From assembly GCA_023212645.1 (NCBI GenBank), contig JALBYC010000007.1, forward strand, positions 124,001 to 188,000: 64,000 nucleotides of DNA. The letters run 5' to 3'. The notes beneath the pieces are model-generated. The model was not told the origin of the DNA, did no database searches, and saw only the letters and a list, made by a program, of their open reading frames with translations. The stretch comes from Farysia itapuensis. Taxonomy: Eukaryota; Basidiomycota; Ustilaginomycetes; Ustilaginales; Ustilaginaceae. This document shows, piece after piece, positions 55,170 to 64,000 of the stretch (its first letter is position 1; every line of letters begins with the position of its first letter). A program made the position numbers and the translations under genes.

Positions 55170-58096
55170 TCAGCCTCGACGTGAACCTCCAAAGTAGGAG
55201 AGCGCTCGCGTGACAGACTCAATAGCGCTGCCTCCTGGAGCGGAGGGTTTGGAAGATCCAAGTACCCGAGTCGTCACCAGTGTATCCGTGGGCTGGGCCC
55301 TTACTCTTCCGTTTTGTGCTCCGCCGTTTTGATCAAACACCTGACGGCTTGTTTTGGCAGTTGTCGGAAGGCCCAGTCCTAGCCCAGATGAATTCTTAAG
55401 CTTAGCAGTAATGGCGGTGTCAGCAGAAGGATCGGACGAGGGTAAGCTGTCCACTTGGGCGAAATCAGGCCTGGGAGTTGACTCCAGAGATATCTCGGAC
55501 TTGCCTATGTGACTTTTCCTGGTCAGATGGCTGGTAGGGGACGCCGCGGCGACTGTCACAATCAAATTTTTCAGATTGGGCAAAGTATGTCGGATGTCGA
55601 TCACGGTGACGCTGTGAACATTCATCAATTGCTCAACATTCTTGTTGAGCAGGAAAGCAGCATAGTCGTATCGATACCGCTCGACACCTTTCGAGTATAG
55701 TGGAAAGGCTCTCGGCCCGCTCATGAGCGAAATGCAGTCTTGGATGACGGCACGACTGCCAGCAGTCGCCATAGGGTAGTGCACAGGTGTTGAAAGATAG
55801 GTGCTGAGAAGAACCACCAGCTGGGCTACCATTCCCAGTGCGCTACTGATCGTGTCGTCGTCAAAGGATTGGAACAGTGGTCGAGAAGACGCTGGAATGT
55901 GTTGAATTGCCTCCTTCCATTCTTTTTCCTCCTTGTCCAAGTCTGAGTTCGACATGGAGGATGCAGCATTGGGCAGAGGCAGGCAGCAGATGGAGAAGAG
56001 GAGTGAAGACGCATCCAACAATTCGATAGGAAATATGGTCTCCAAGTCAAGCAAGATTCTTGCATGGACGGAATGCATACTGACAAGGGTGTCTGCCTGC
56101 AGGTTGCGCAAGCTCAGAATGCTCTTTTCCACCAGAGCTTGGGCTTCAGCTTGCTTCTCTAGTAGCGTCTTTGAAGAGGACAGTGCACTTCGACGCTCAA
56201 TTATCTTTGCTCTTCGGGCGGTGAGGTCCGACTGTTTGGCCCGCAAATCTGTTCCCTCCGCTTCGCATGATGTTCGTAAGTCCTGCAATGCCGCACGCAG
56301 CTGACTGCGCTCAAAGCCAAGCTGTATTCGGCCGGCAGGATCGTTCAGCAACCTTCCTTGAACGGCCTTCTGCCCCTCTACTTCTGCTAGGAGCAAGGTC
56401 AGTTGGCCCTGCTTCTCAAGAATCGCCTGGGCTTCAGCGAGTGTATAGCTTGGCATCATTCTTGTTTCGCGAAGGCTGAGCTCGGTCACTTGACGCTGTT
56501 CGTCAAGGAAGGCCTTACGTCGCTCTGTTGGCGTTGTCTTTGGCGGAATAGTTTGTGAGCGTAGCTCGCTTGGCGTCGTCTCTGGGTCAGACGCATAGCC
56601 TTCTCCTTCTGAGCCCCGCCTGCCTGTCAATCTTCTCGATGTGCTAGTGTCCTTTGGGTCGTTCGCCGTGCTCCAGTCGCCTCCCACCGAAGAGATGGGG
56701 ACAGCATAATAGGCAATGTTGTCCAAGATACGACGCAATCGTTCTGATTCGTCTTGACTGACGTCACGATGGTGATCCATTTTTGGGAGTGAGGCAGGCC
56801 GGTCCTTCGACGCGGAAAGAGCACCCAGACTAACACGGCCTGAAAGAGAATTTGCACCCGGAGCTAGGCCTAAAAGCAGAGAGTTGTGCGGGAGTGAAAT
56901 GCTTGGGTCTTGACCATAGCCGGGCAACGGCGTAAGCTCTCGAAGATCCACACATCTTTCCCACACTATCTTCCAAGCATTGCCCGTCTTGCTTCCGGCC
57001 TGCCTTGCCCAAAGCCGTACCCAGAGAGAAGATGCATCCAGTGGACACTGATCGTCACTGGCGACAAAATCGCGCTCCGGTATGATTGGGCTGCCCCCTT
57101 GCCAGCCCCATGAGTGATGTAGACCAGGTGGCGATAAGGGTGTCTTGTAGAAAGCTTGCTTGGGTGCCACTTCGTCTGGTAGAGCTAGTTCAACGTAACA
57201 TTCGAGCAGTCGCTCTTGCATGATTTGCGATGGACTCTTGTCGGAAAAGAGCAACAGCCGCGATGCGTGAGAGAGTCTGCCGACCAAACGAGCTGAGCGC
57301 CGACTCTCAGACGGACTTCTGCTCACTGTGTTGTCAAAGCGGACGCTTCGGGTTGAAGTCATGCTTGTCGTGCGGGCTCGATGCTCTGGTCGTCTGATGG
57401 TGTGAGATGACCGAGAAGAGCTGCGGGAATCGGATCGAGAGAGCAGTGGAGCCTCGTAGTCCTCGCCGATGCTAGAACTTGATGGTCCACTTGGTGAGTA
57501 ATTAGACAAGAAATCTGTATATCTCGGCTCGTAGTCGCCGTCACGCGTGGTCGAGGCGCGTTTGAGGATTGGTCTCGGACTGAATTCATGGCTCAGATCT
57601 GGATCAAGACTGCGCCTTGATTGTGAGAAAGGTAGTCTTGATGTAGGATCTGAGCTGTTCTGTCGGAGCAGAGGAGTTTGTCGGTCGTGATTGCCTCGGT
57701 TCCGGAGCTTTGTTGGAGTGGAAAGGATGAAGTCATCTGCATTGCTGGCTGATGCTCTGCTCCAACTGGCACTTCTGCTTCTGCCCGTGGAAGCACCGGC
57801 CTTGTACTTGCCTTTGCTGCTTGGCTTTGCGAGACTGAGGGTCAGATCTGTGTCGTCGGAAGTCGTGTGAAAGTCGCCTCCTGCTCTGCTTGAAGTCAGT
57901 GTTTGGAACGCTCTGTCGCGAGTCGGTCGAAGGGAGAGATTGCGAACTAGAATCGCACAGATATGTCCTACTCGCAGCTGTCAAGGGAGTGCATTACAGA
58001 TGGCTTGAGTTACACTTCGATGCGTGAGCAAAGGACCTTGGGGCTTACCTGTTCAGTGTGTAGAGGCACGTGCGAATGTACCCCCAGATCATTCAT
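55170..58096 (-). CDS. VPS38: Vps38/UVRAG, PI3-kinase complex II subunit, 2 exons
   Basis: Exons (minus strand) 58096-58049 and 57977-55170, with a 71-bp intron (GTAAGC donor, GACAG acceptor, phase 0), give 951 residues. Exon 1 codes MNDLGVHSHVPLHTEQ. Exon 2 begins LRVGHICAILVRNLSLRPTR, as UVRAG/Vps38 proteins do, and stays open to the stop. There is no ATG in the first 150 codons of exon 2, so the short first exon is needed. Vps38 joins Vps34, Vps15 and Vps30 to make PI3P at endosomes. After a Ser-rich part come a C2-like region (MQERLLECYVELALPDEV, SSLWVRLWARQAGSKTG), a coiled coil (about 495-640) and the BARA-like end (ALGMVAQLVVLLSTYLSTPV, HYPMATAGSRAVIQDCIS, RAFPLYSKGVERYRYDYAAF, LLNKNVEQLMNVHSV). 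The final 150 residues are disordered. Confidence 0.88.
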
Positions 58097-59377
58097 GACG
58101 ACAAATTGAGCCAAGTGAGGGCTGGCAGACGCGTTGCGGTCACAGCTGCTATAGATACATCTCGACAACTGTCTTGACGCTTTGGCGCAGAAGCTTGTGA
58201 ACAGGGGTGACGGGCCACTCGATGAGACAACAGGACGAAAGTATGACTATCTCCACAGTACTCAAGACCAACACCATCGACACCTCGACACCATCTCCGA
58301 AAATATAAGGACCTAACATTAACGTCACGTGTTCGCTAGTTTGCGCTAGTTTGCTTGCCGCGGTTGCCAGCTTGCCCAACGCTTGCCCACCCTGACATGC
58401 TGACAGCTGGATCTGGCAGGTCGCATTCTCCGGCAATTTCTCGCACTACAGGCCTTGCGAGCACGATCACAAGCTCCTCCACGCTTCGTGCGCTCTCTTG
58501 TGCAATTTCCCCAGGCCTGTTATTGCCAGTCCTTCTGAGGCGTCCACCTAATTTATCTGGTCATTCAACCTGCCAATAATAATAATAATAATCCTGAAAA
58601 AGATGCCCACAAAAATGACGAGCCGAAGCGACCGCGTAAAGAGCCGAAGAGCGGCAAGAGGATCGGCAAATGACGCCGATCCTGACGTTTGCCGCAGAAA
58701 TTTAGTCGCTTACGAGCAATGTGCGCGGTATCCCGTCATGTCTCACAAACACAAATTTAAGGAGTGGCAGGCGAACCCTGATTGTGTATTGGTTGTTCCT
58801 AGCTTGGGAATTCCAGGGTCACGAGAGCTGTGTATGCGAATATTGCTCATCCTACTGCTACCCCGAAATTCACGAATGGTCAGGAGACACATACAATTCG
58901 GCCATTCGGGCAATTATTGTCAAATGGATCGGCGGCACAGCATGAAGCGTGATCGAGTCGACCAAAGTTGTCCTTCCTCTGGCATGTCAAGAGGCGAGAC
59001 AAAAAGAGAGGCGCAACACCGGCGAGCAGGGTGGTATTGGACCCCGACGCCGAATGGCATATCCACATGGCGAGACTGGCCGAAAACGTGCCAGAAGGCG
59101 GGAGTAAGGACCGAAGCGGGCGTGTCAAACAGATCTGCAAAGAAGCGACAGCGTATTCAATTTTGGCGGCGGAAAACAAGCCGAGCCCCGGTTTGCTTGT
59201 AATCGAGATTTTCGTTTTTCCTCGAGACTTTTGAAATTTCACTGACGGCTGATCCGAGGACCCAAGGCGCAAGGTGAATGCGAATGCGGACGCCTACAAC
59301 ACCACCCCTCGACCTCTCTGCAACGTGTCCTTGTCCTCTTCCACTCCGCTGCATGCTCCGAGCAGATCAACACAGCC
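58097..59377. other. Longest intergenic region, no convincing gene
   Basis: A 1281-bp gap between divergent VPS38 and the guanylyltransferase gene. A plus-strand frame at 58603-59202 (199 codons from an ATG) has no ordered, family-like content, and overlapping frames are open too, so I do not call it. An (AAT)6 microsatellite lies at 58575-58592 and a CACGTG box at 58326-58331. Confidence 0.5.
58575..58592. repeat. (AAT)6 microsatellite
   Basis: Six perfect AAT units in the intergenic region. Confidence 0.9.
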
Positions 59378-61116
59378 ATGACTGACCGTTCCATAAAGAC
59401 TGACACTTCTTCCAACTCGGACCCTGCTTCGACCCATCGTCCCAAAACCCCTTCCAGCTTGGCTATTCCACGTCCAAGCATTCACGACACCCAATCGCCC
59501 ACCACTCCAACACAGACTCGACTTGACCCTCTCGAGCATCGACCTACTGTTGTCAGCCCCGCATCGTCTCTAGACAGTCTGACTGCCAAGGATATTCATC
59601 GCAGCCCAAGTCGCAAATCATCCTCTGACGCAATGACTAGCTTCTCAGACTCCGATCAGTCCGCAATGAGCCAGGTGCTCAACGGCATTCTGTCTATGCA
59701 GAAAGAGGTACGTACTGCGGCTTCATTGACTGGGGCAAGAACGCATACTAACACAGTTTTTCACCTCTCTAGCTCTCGAGACTGAATTCCCGCATGGAGC
59801 ACTTGGAAACGCAGAACGAGCAGTCGGCACGCAGAAACTCCTTCTACGGCTCCTTGCCATCTGGCAATATGTCTCCCGCATTGAGGAGTCCCGGCATGAT
59901 GCCACGCATGGGACGACGATCCACTTCACCGCCCGTCGACATGTTCAGTGCTGCTCCTCACCTGACTTTGGCTCCCTCCGCTCCAGCCCAGCCTGCGCCT
60001 CTGCTTGCTGAGCAGCCCACACTCGGCCTCTGGGCTGTCGTCCCTGCCGGTGGAGCAGGTACACGTCTCTGGCCACTTTCACGAGAGTCGTACCCCAAGT
60101 TTCTGCTTGACCTGACCGGATCTGGCCGCACCCTTCTGCAGAGCACCTGGGATCGTCTACTGCCTCTTGCCGGTCCTTCTCAGATGATGATCGTCACTGG
60201 GCAGGCACACGTTCACGGCGTATCGTCGCAACTGCCCGACCTCGACGAAGCCAATGTGCTGGCTGAACCTTCGCCCAAGGAGTCCATGGCGGCTATCGGA
60301 CTGGCTGCCGCAGTCCTCTTGACCCGCGATACAGAAGCTGTGCTCGGCTCTTTCGCTGCTGACCACATCATCTCCGGACGAGATGCGTTCGAATCAGCAG
60401 TGACAGAGGCAGTAGCTACCGCTCGAGCTGGCTATCTGGTCACAATCGGTATTGCTCCGTCACATCCGTCTACCGGTTTCGGTTACATCAAGCTTGGCGA
60501 AAAGCTCAAGGTAGCTGACGCGCCCAACGCACGCCGAGTGACTGAGTTCAAGGAAAAGCCCGATGCTCGAACCGCATCTGCTTACCTATCGACGGGTGAA
60601 TACAGGTGGAACGGAGGAATGTTTGTCGTCCAGGCCAAGACTTTGCTGGACCTCTTGAAGGAGACGGTTCCCGAACTGTACGACGGATTGACCAAAATCG
60701 CCGACGCATGGGACACTGATGCACGCGGACGGGTCATGGCCGAGATCTGGCCTACTTTGCCCAAGATTGCCATCGACCATGCCGTAGCCGAGCCAGCGTC
60801 CAAGGTTGGCAAAGTCGCAGTTGTACCTGCTACCTTTGGTTGGGACGATGTTGGTGATTTCTCCTCGCTTGCCGATCTTATCCCAGCCGAAGAGGGCGAG
60901 CCACGCATCCTGGGTGATGCCAGACTTGTTATTACAGACTCGCAAGCAGGAGGTCTCATTGTCCCAGCTGCAGGTCGACCCATTGCTTGTCTCGGTGTAG
61001 ACGATGTTGTCATCGTAGACACCCCAGACGCACTGCTTATCACCACCAGAGCCCGGTCGCAAGACGTCAAGAAGATCGTAATGCGCACCAAAAAGGTCTA
61101 TCCCGAACTCTGTTGA
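59378..61116 (+). CDS. Bacterial-type mannose-1-phosphate guanylyltransferase with fungal N-terminal extension, 2 exons
   Basis: Exons 59378-59707 and 59773-61116 (65-bp intron, GTACGT donor, CTAG acceptor, phase 0) give 557 residues. Residues about 193-555 are a nucleotidyltransferase of the bacterial ManC type, which makes GDP-mannose from mannose-1-phosphate and GTP: WAVVPAGGAGTRLWPLSRES with YPKFLLDL, LAEPSPKESMAAIGLAAAVL, GSFAADHIISG, STGFGYIKLGEKL, EFKEKPDARTA, YRWNGGMFVVQAKTLLDLL, KIAIDHAVAEPA and FGWDDVGDFSSLADL. The pattern resembles actinobacterial enzymes as I know them. Fungi normally use the eukaryotic Psa1 type with a left-handed helix C-domain, which this lacks. The first ~190 residues are Ser/Thr/Pro-rich with a short coiled coil across the intron (ILSMQKELSRLNSRMEHLET), a part bacteria do not have. 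Codon use looks like the neighbours'. Substrate is inferred from family. Confidence 0.88.
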
Positions 61117-61227
61117 TTTATTCCACACAATCCTCCTTTCCCTGTATCATGGACTATTTTTTCACCACTTTCTTCACAACGGCAGCGATTCTGAATGCGA
61201 AAATCTGTTTTCTCTTGGAAGGATTCT

Positions 61228-61233
61228 AATAAA
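61228..61233 (+). terminator. Possible polyadenylation signal AATAAA
   Basis: AATAAA 112 bp after the stop of the guanylyltransferase gene, a usual distance. Fungal signals are loose, so this is only suggestive. Confidence 0.35.
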
Positions 61234-61364
61234 GACGTTGAGAGCTGGGTATGAAAGAGCGTGATCGTAATGAATGGCGTGAAAAAATGGTGAGATGGTA
61301 GTGCAATTAGACAGAGAAAGTGGAAGATGAGGCGTGAAAGGGTCATTATAGCTAATGCGGTGAG

Positions 61365-63686
61365 TTATGCGACTTGGGAAGGCGAAGTACGCTGGCCGAG
61401 GGCGCGCGTGATTGTGTGCATTCGGTCTTTGCTCCTTTTGGACAGCGACGAGGAGAGTGGTGGATGCTGGTCGGACGGGTCTACATTCTCGGCTTCGCGA
61501 CGATGCAGCGGAACTGTGCGGATCGCAGCACTATGAGAGTTTGTGGATCTGCTCCCGACTCTATTGAGGGTCGGCGATTCCCGTGGACCTGCGGAAGAGA
61601 TCATGGCGGCGATCGAGGGAGTGTATTCTGCTTCATCGATCAGGCGCATGATCTTGCTCGTCTTGGTGATCTTGGCAGTGAAATGCTTCTTCTTCAGCAC
61701 TGCATCGCCGTCGCTATTGGTTGAAGGTTGTGGCAGGGTGCAGCGGAAGACATCGTCGTCGTCCCCTTCCCGAGACTCTCCGTTGAATGTCGAGATGCTC
61801 TTCAGCGGCTTGCAACCTGTTGTGCGATCGGCAGAAGAGATTTGTTTGACACGTCGAGACTCAGCTGCAGGCGGATCTTGAAAGACAGTAAAGTCATCCA
61901 AAGCTTGTGAGCTTTGTCGCAGGGCCTGAATTTGAGCTGCGCGAGACAGGCTGCCTGTTGCGCTCCGGACAATGGTACCGACTTGCTCTCGGCTCTGCAT
62001 TGATCTCGAAGATCTGGATTTCGAACGTGAGCGTGGTGCTTTGAGCTCATCCTGCAATTGCTCAGCTCCCTTTGGCGCGGATTCGTCGCGTTGTGCAGCA
62101 GAACGCAGATCGGCAGTGGATGCGGCGTGTCGAAGTCTACTGCTGCGAGACTTTTTCGCGAGCCTTCTAGTCGAAATCAGCGCAGCACCTGGTTGGTACT
62201 CCGGCGACCAGGGTTCGTATTCGTTACCAGCAAGCTTGAGGTCTTGAGGCGAAGTGATGCCACGCGGAGAGGACAATGTGAGACGGGGGGGAGTAGATCG
62301 CTTTGAGCTAGGGCTAATGTTGCCAGCTGATCCATCGACGTGCGCGGCGGACGAAGCAAAGGAAGATGAGGAATGCGAGGACTGAATAACATTTGCTCTG
62401 CTGGCCTCGCTTGTCTTTGTCGACTTGGGAGTGCGGTCGTTGATGATCTTGGAGAGCACCTCGATGCTCTTCATTCTTCGCATACTAAGGTGCGTGGGAC
62501 GTGTGCAAGCACCGTTACGGGGCGCCACGGCGGGATCCGTGGATAAGAAGGGCAATGCCGGACCAGACAGAAGCTTGGACACTGCTTCGTCAGCGGCGAC
62601 AGGATTCGAATCGGCGGCTGGCAGAACAGTCTCACGTGCTTCGGGAATGGGTGTCACTGCACACACACTGGACGATTCCCGTCGCTGCTTGGACTTGTCC
62701 AACATGACTTGCAGATCACCCAGAGACTCACGCCATGCCGCGCGATCCTGTCGCCACTTTCGCTGCTTGGTAGGACTGTCGTTTGCCAGTGGAGGCGTAC
62801 GGCTGCTCTTTCTACTCTCATCGCTTGGTCCAGCTTTGGAAGGACTTGCAAAGGCATCCACCAAGCCAGGCCTCTTCTTGGCGCCACCACCGTTCTGCAA
62901 AGCGCTCCACTCGGCTGCGGCCTCGATTTCACTGGAACCGGCTGCGATAGCCTTAGCAACCCCACTTTTGCCTCGCACGGGCGCGGTACGTGATTTGGCG
63001 GATCGATAGGCAACACTTGCCGTCCACACCTGGTTTTGGCTCGCTGTCTTCTTCGCCGTAGGCTTCTTTGGTGAAACTGCTGCTTGTGTGACGACGGTTG
63101 CCACGCTTGGATCTTGCGCGTTCTGCAGCAACAAAGGCGTATTCTCGAGCTTATCGGAGATGGGTTGGCGGGAATTCGTGTTGTTGCCGATACCAGGACC
63201 GAAGATCCAGAGATTTGACAGCCAGCTAGACAAGGGTGCGGGTAGTTCAGGCGCGCTTGACGCTTCTTTGCTAAGTCTGACAGCTCTGGACGGCAGACTT
63301 TTACTGCTATAGCCGTTAGCGTTACGGTTTTGCACTGCTTTCTTCAGTTGCTCTGCCGCTTTGGACGGCGAGTCTTGGATGGGATTTGCCATCCCTTTAC
63401 TGCGTGGTGTCACAAAATGCCTGGCTGCCATATCTGTCAAGCCACGTCGGTCTGGAGTGACGACGCGTGTTTCTTTGTACCCAGCTTTCTCGAGTAGGTC
63501 GTGCAGACTGACGAACTGGGACTGTGAGCAGATTGGAGGCTGCTTGACTGGCGAGTCTTCGTCGATGCTGTCGCAGTGCGTAAACGTTTGGTAGTGCTGC
63601 GTCTCTGTTGGACTTGAAGAGACGCGACTCGCAGATGACGATGCAGGGGAAGAAGACGAGCCAGCGGTCGAGTACGAAACGGACAT
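61365..63686 (-). CDS. Large disordered protein with LHDLLEKAGYKETRV motif
   Basis: About 773 residues from the ATG at 63686 (MSVSYSTAGSSSSPASS). The frame stays open upstream to about 63899. A splice acceptor-like CTTTCCAG ends at 63874, so a further 5' exon toward the right edge is possible. Most of the protein is Ser/Pro/Lys/Arg-rich and disordered. One ordered block near the N-terminus reads SQFVSLHDLLEKAGYKETRV then VTPDRRGLTDMAARHFVTPR; I think this motif recurs in basidiomycete proteins but I cannot name it. Other pieces that look conserved are PLSSWLSNLWIFGPG, QRKWRQDRAAWRESLGDLQV (possible helix), LAGNEYEPWSPEYQPGAAL and KHFTAKITKTSKIMRLIDEA. No membrane helix or enzyme motif. The many SP/TP sites suggest kinase control, as an inference. 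It is convergent with the guanylyltransferase gene. Confidence 0.72.
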   Translation of the reverse strand: MSVSYSTAGSSSSPASSSASRVSSSPTETQHYQTFTHCDSIDEDSPVKQPPICSQSQFVSLHDLLEKAGYKETRVVTPDRRGLTDMAARHFVTPRSKGMANPIQDSPSKAAEQLKKAVQNRNANGYSSKSLPSRAVRLSKEASSAPELPAPLSSWLSNLWIFGPGIGNNTNSRQPISDKLENTPLLLQNAQDPSVATVVTQAAVSPKKPTAKKTASQNQVWTASVAYRSAKSRTAPVRGKSGVAKAIAAGSSEIEAAAEWSALQNGGGAKKRPGLVDAFASPSKAGPSDESRKSSRTPPLANDSPTKQRKWRQDRAAWRESLGDLQVMLDKSKQRRESSSVCAVTPIPEARETVLPAADSNPVAADEAVSKLLSGPALPFLSTDPAVAPRNGACTRPTHLSMRRMKSIEVLSKIINDRTPKSTKTSEASRANVIQSSHSSSSFASSAAHVDGSAGNISPSSKRSTPPRLTLSSPRGITSPQDLKLAGNEYEPWSPEYQPGAALISTRRLAKKSRSSRLRHAASTADLRSAAQRDESAPKGAEQLQDELKAPRSRSKSRSSRSMQSREQVGTIVRSATGSLSRAAQIQALRQSSQALDDFTVFQDPPAAESRRVKQISSADRTTGCKPLKSISTFNGESREGDDDDVFRCTLPQPSTNSDGDAVLKKKHFTAKITKTSKIMRLIDEAEYTPSIAAMISSAGPRESPTLNRVGSRSTNSHSAAIRTVPLHRREAENVDPSDQHPPLSSSLSKRSKDRMHTITRALGQRTSPSQVA

Positions 63687-64000
63687 CAGGTCCGGGGTAA
63701 TTCGATACCGTAAGGACGAGATGGATGTAGCTGGACAGCAGCTCGAGGTACGTTTCGTTGAAGACGGACAAAACAAGACTGCTTTGAGATCGGGCTCTCT
63801 TCGGAAAGTCGATCGGACCGATGGGTCGTTGTGGGAGAGGTCTGGACGAGCGCTACGAATTCGGTCAAAGGGCCTGGAAAGAGACAAAAGGAAGTACCAT
63901 TAACTGGGATCCGAGGTGCAGTCATGCATGCACATCAAAGAGTGTTCTTGCAACCGCTCAAAAGCACAAGTGCGAGAACAATGACCAATTTCAATTGGCA
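63687..64000. other. Right edge, 5' region of the preceding gene
   Basis: Leader or 5' coding sequence of the 61365-63686 gene (see its entry). No other gene can be seen before the edge. Confidence 0.4.

Noticed and set aside
58603..59202. Plus-strand frame of 199 codons with an ATG between VPS38 and the guanylyltransferase gene
   Set aside because: Irregular composition, no ordered blocks or family motif, and competing open frames in the same DNA. Treated as intergenic until transcripts show otherwise.
1..64000. tRNA, rRNA, transposon, provirus, CRISPR or bacterial operon features
   Set aside because: Intergenic gaps were read for tRNA B-box-like sequences, long terminal or inverted repeats and transposase or reverse-transcriptase motifs. 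None was convincing, and the gene style is eukaryotic.

Overview
The window is nuclear DNA of a filamentous or dimorphic fungus. Gene content and style point to a basidiomycete smut (Ustilaginales). This is inferred from the sequence alone, with no database search. The signs are long, mostly intron-free reading frames, short introns of about 50-110 bp with GTAAGT/GTATGT donors and CAG/TAG acceptors, C/G-ending codons, very long Ser/Pro/Ala-rich disordered proteins, and fungal gene architectures (fused BIO3-BIO1, MET5-type sulfite reductase, CWH43, Nop9). I see no transposon, rRNA, tRNA, CRISPR array or viral gene. About 22 protein genes are packed on both strands with short gaps.

Layout, 1-12 kb: the 5' part of a fused biotin gene (BIO3-BIO1, running off the left edge), an unknown basidiomycete-style protein, the HOPS subunit Vps39/Vam6, a tRNA-dihydrouridine synthase 2 fused to a PPOX-like FMN-binding domain, and, divergently, a Tfc7-like histidine phosphatase. 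12-20 kb: MET5 sulfite reductase, a convergent HAD/GPP-like phosphatase, and ribosomal protein eL13, with a paired CACGTG promoter element. 20-25.3 kb: a secreted mucin-like protein, a FAM210/DUF1279-type mitochondrial protein, and a Ser/Ala-rich single-pass membrane protein of Mid2/WSC style. 25.8-28.5 kb: ceramide synthase and, convergently, the four-exon GINS subunit Sld5. 28.7-39.9 kb: a large disordered protein with a 15-bp minisatellite-encoded coiled coil, seven-exon CWH43, NOP9 and a 55-residue single-pass microprotein. 40-52 kb: a 2035-residue multi-ASH-domain protein, CTF8 and URB2/NPA2. 52-64 kb: mitochondrial bL36, a three-exon protein joining an OCIA-like and a Tim17-like part, VPS38/UVRAG, a bacterial-type mannose-1-phosphate guanylyltransferase, and another large disordered protein.

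Most genes are housekeeping. Loose functional links are ceramide synthesis with Cwh43 (which puts ceramide on GPI anchors), replication and cohesion (Sld5, Ctf8), ribosome production (Nop9, Urb2, eL13, bL36m), and endolysosome traffic (Vps39, Vps38). No operon logic applies. The items most worth a second look are the bacterial-type guanylyltransferase with an intron-bearing fungal N-terminal extension (possible horizontal transfer), the Dus2-PPOX and OCIA-Tim17 fusions, the multi-ASH protein in a lineage without cilia, and the repeat-bearing proteins. Six-frame reading was done by eye. Splice sites were placed by consensus plus reading-frame continuity, not by transcript data.
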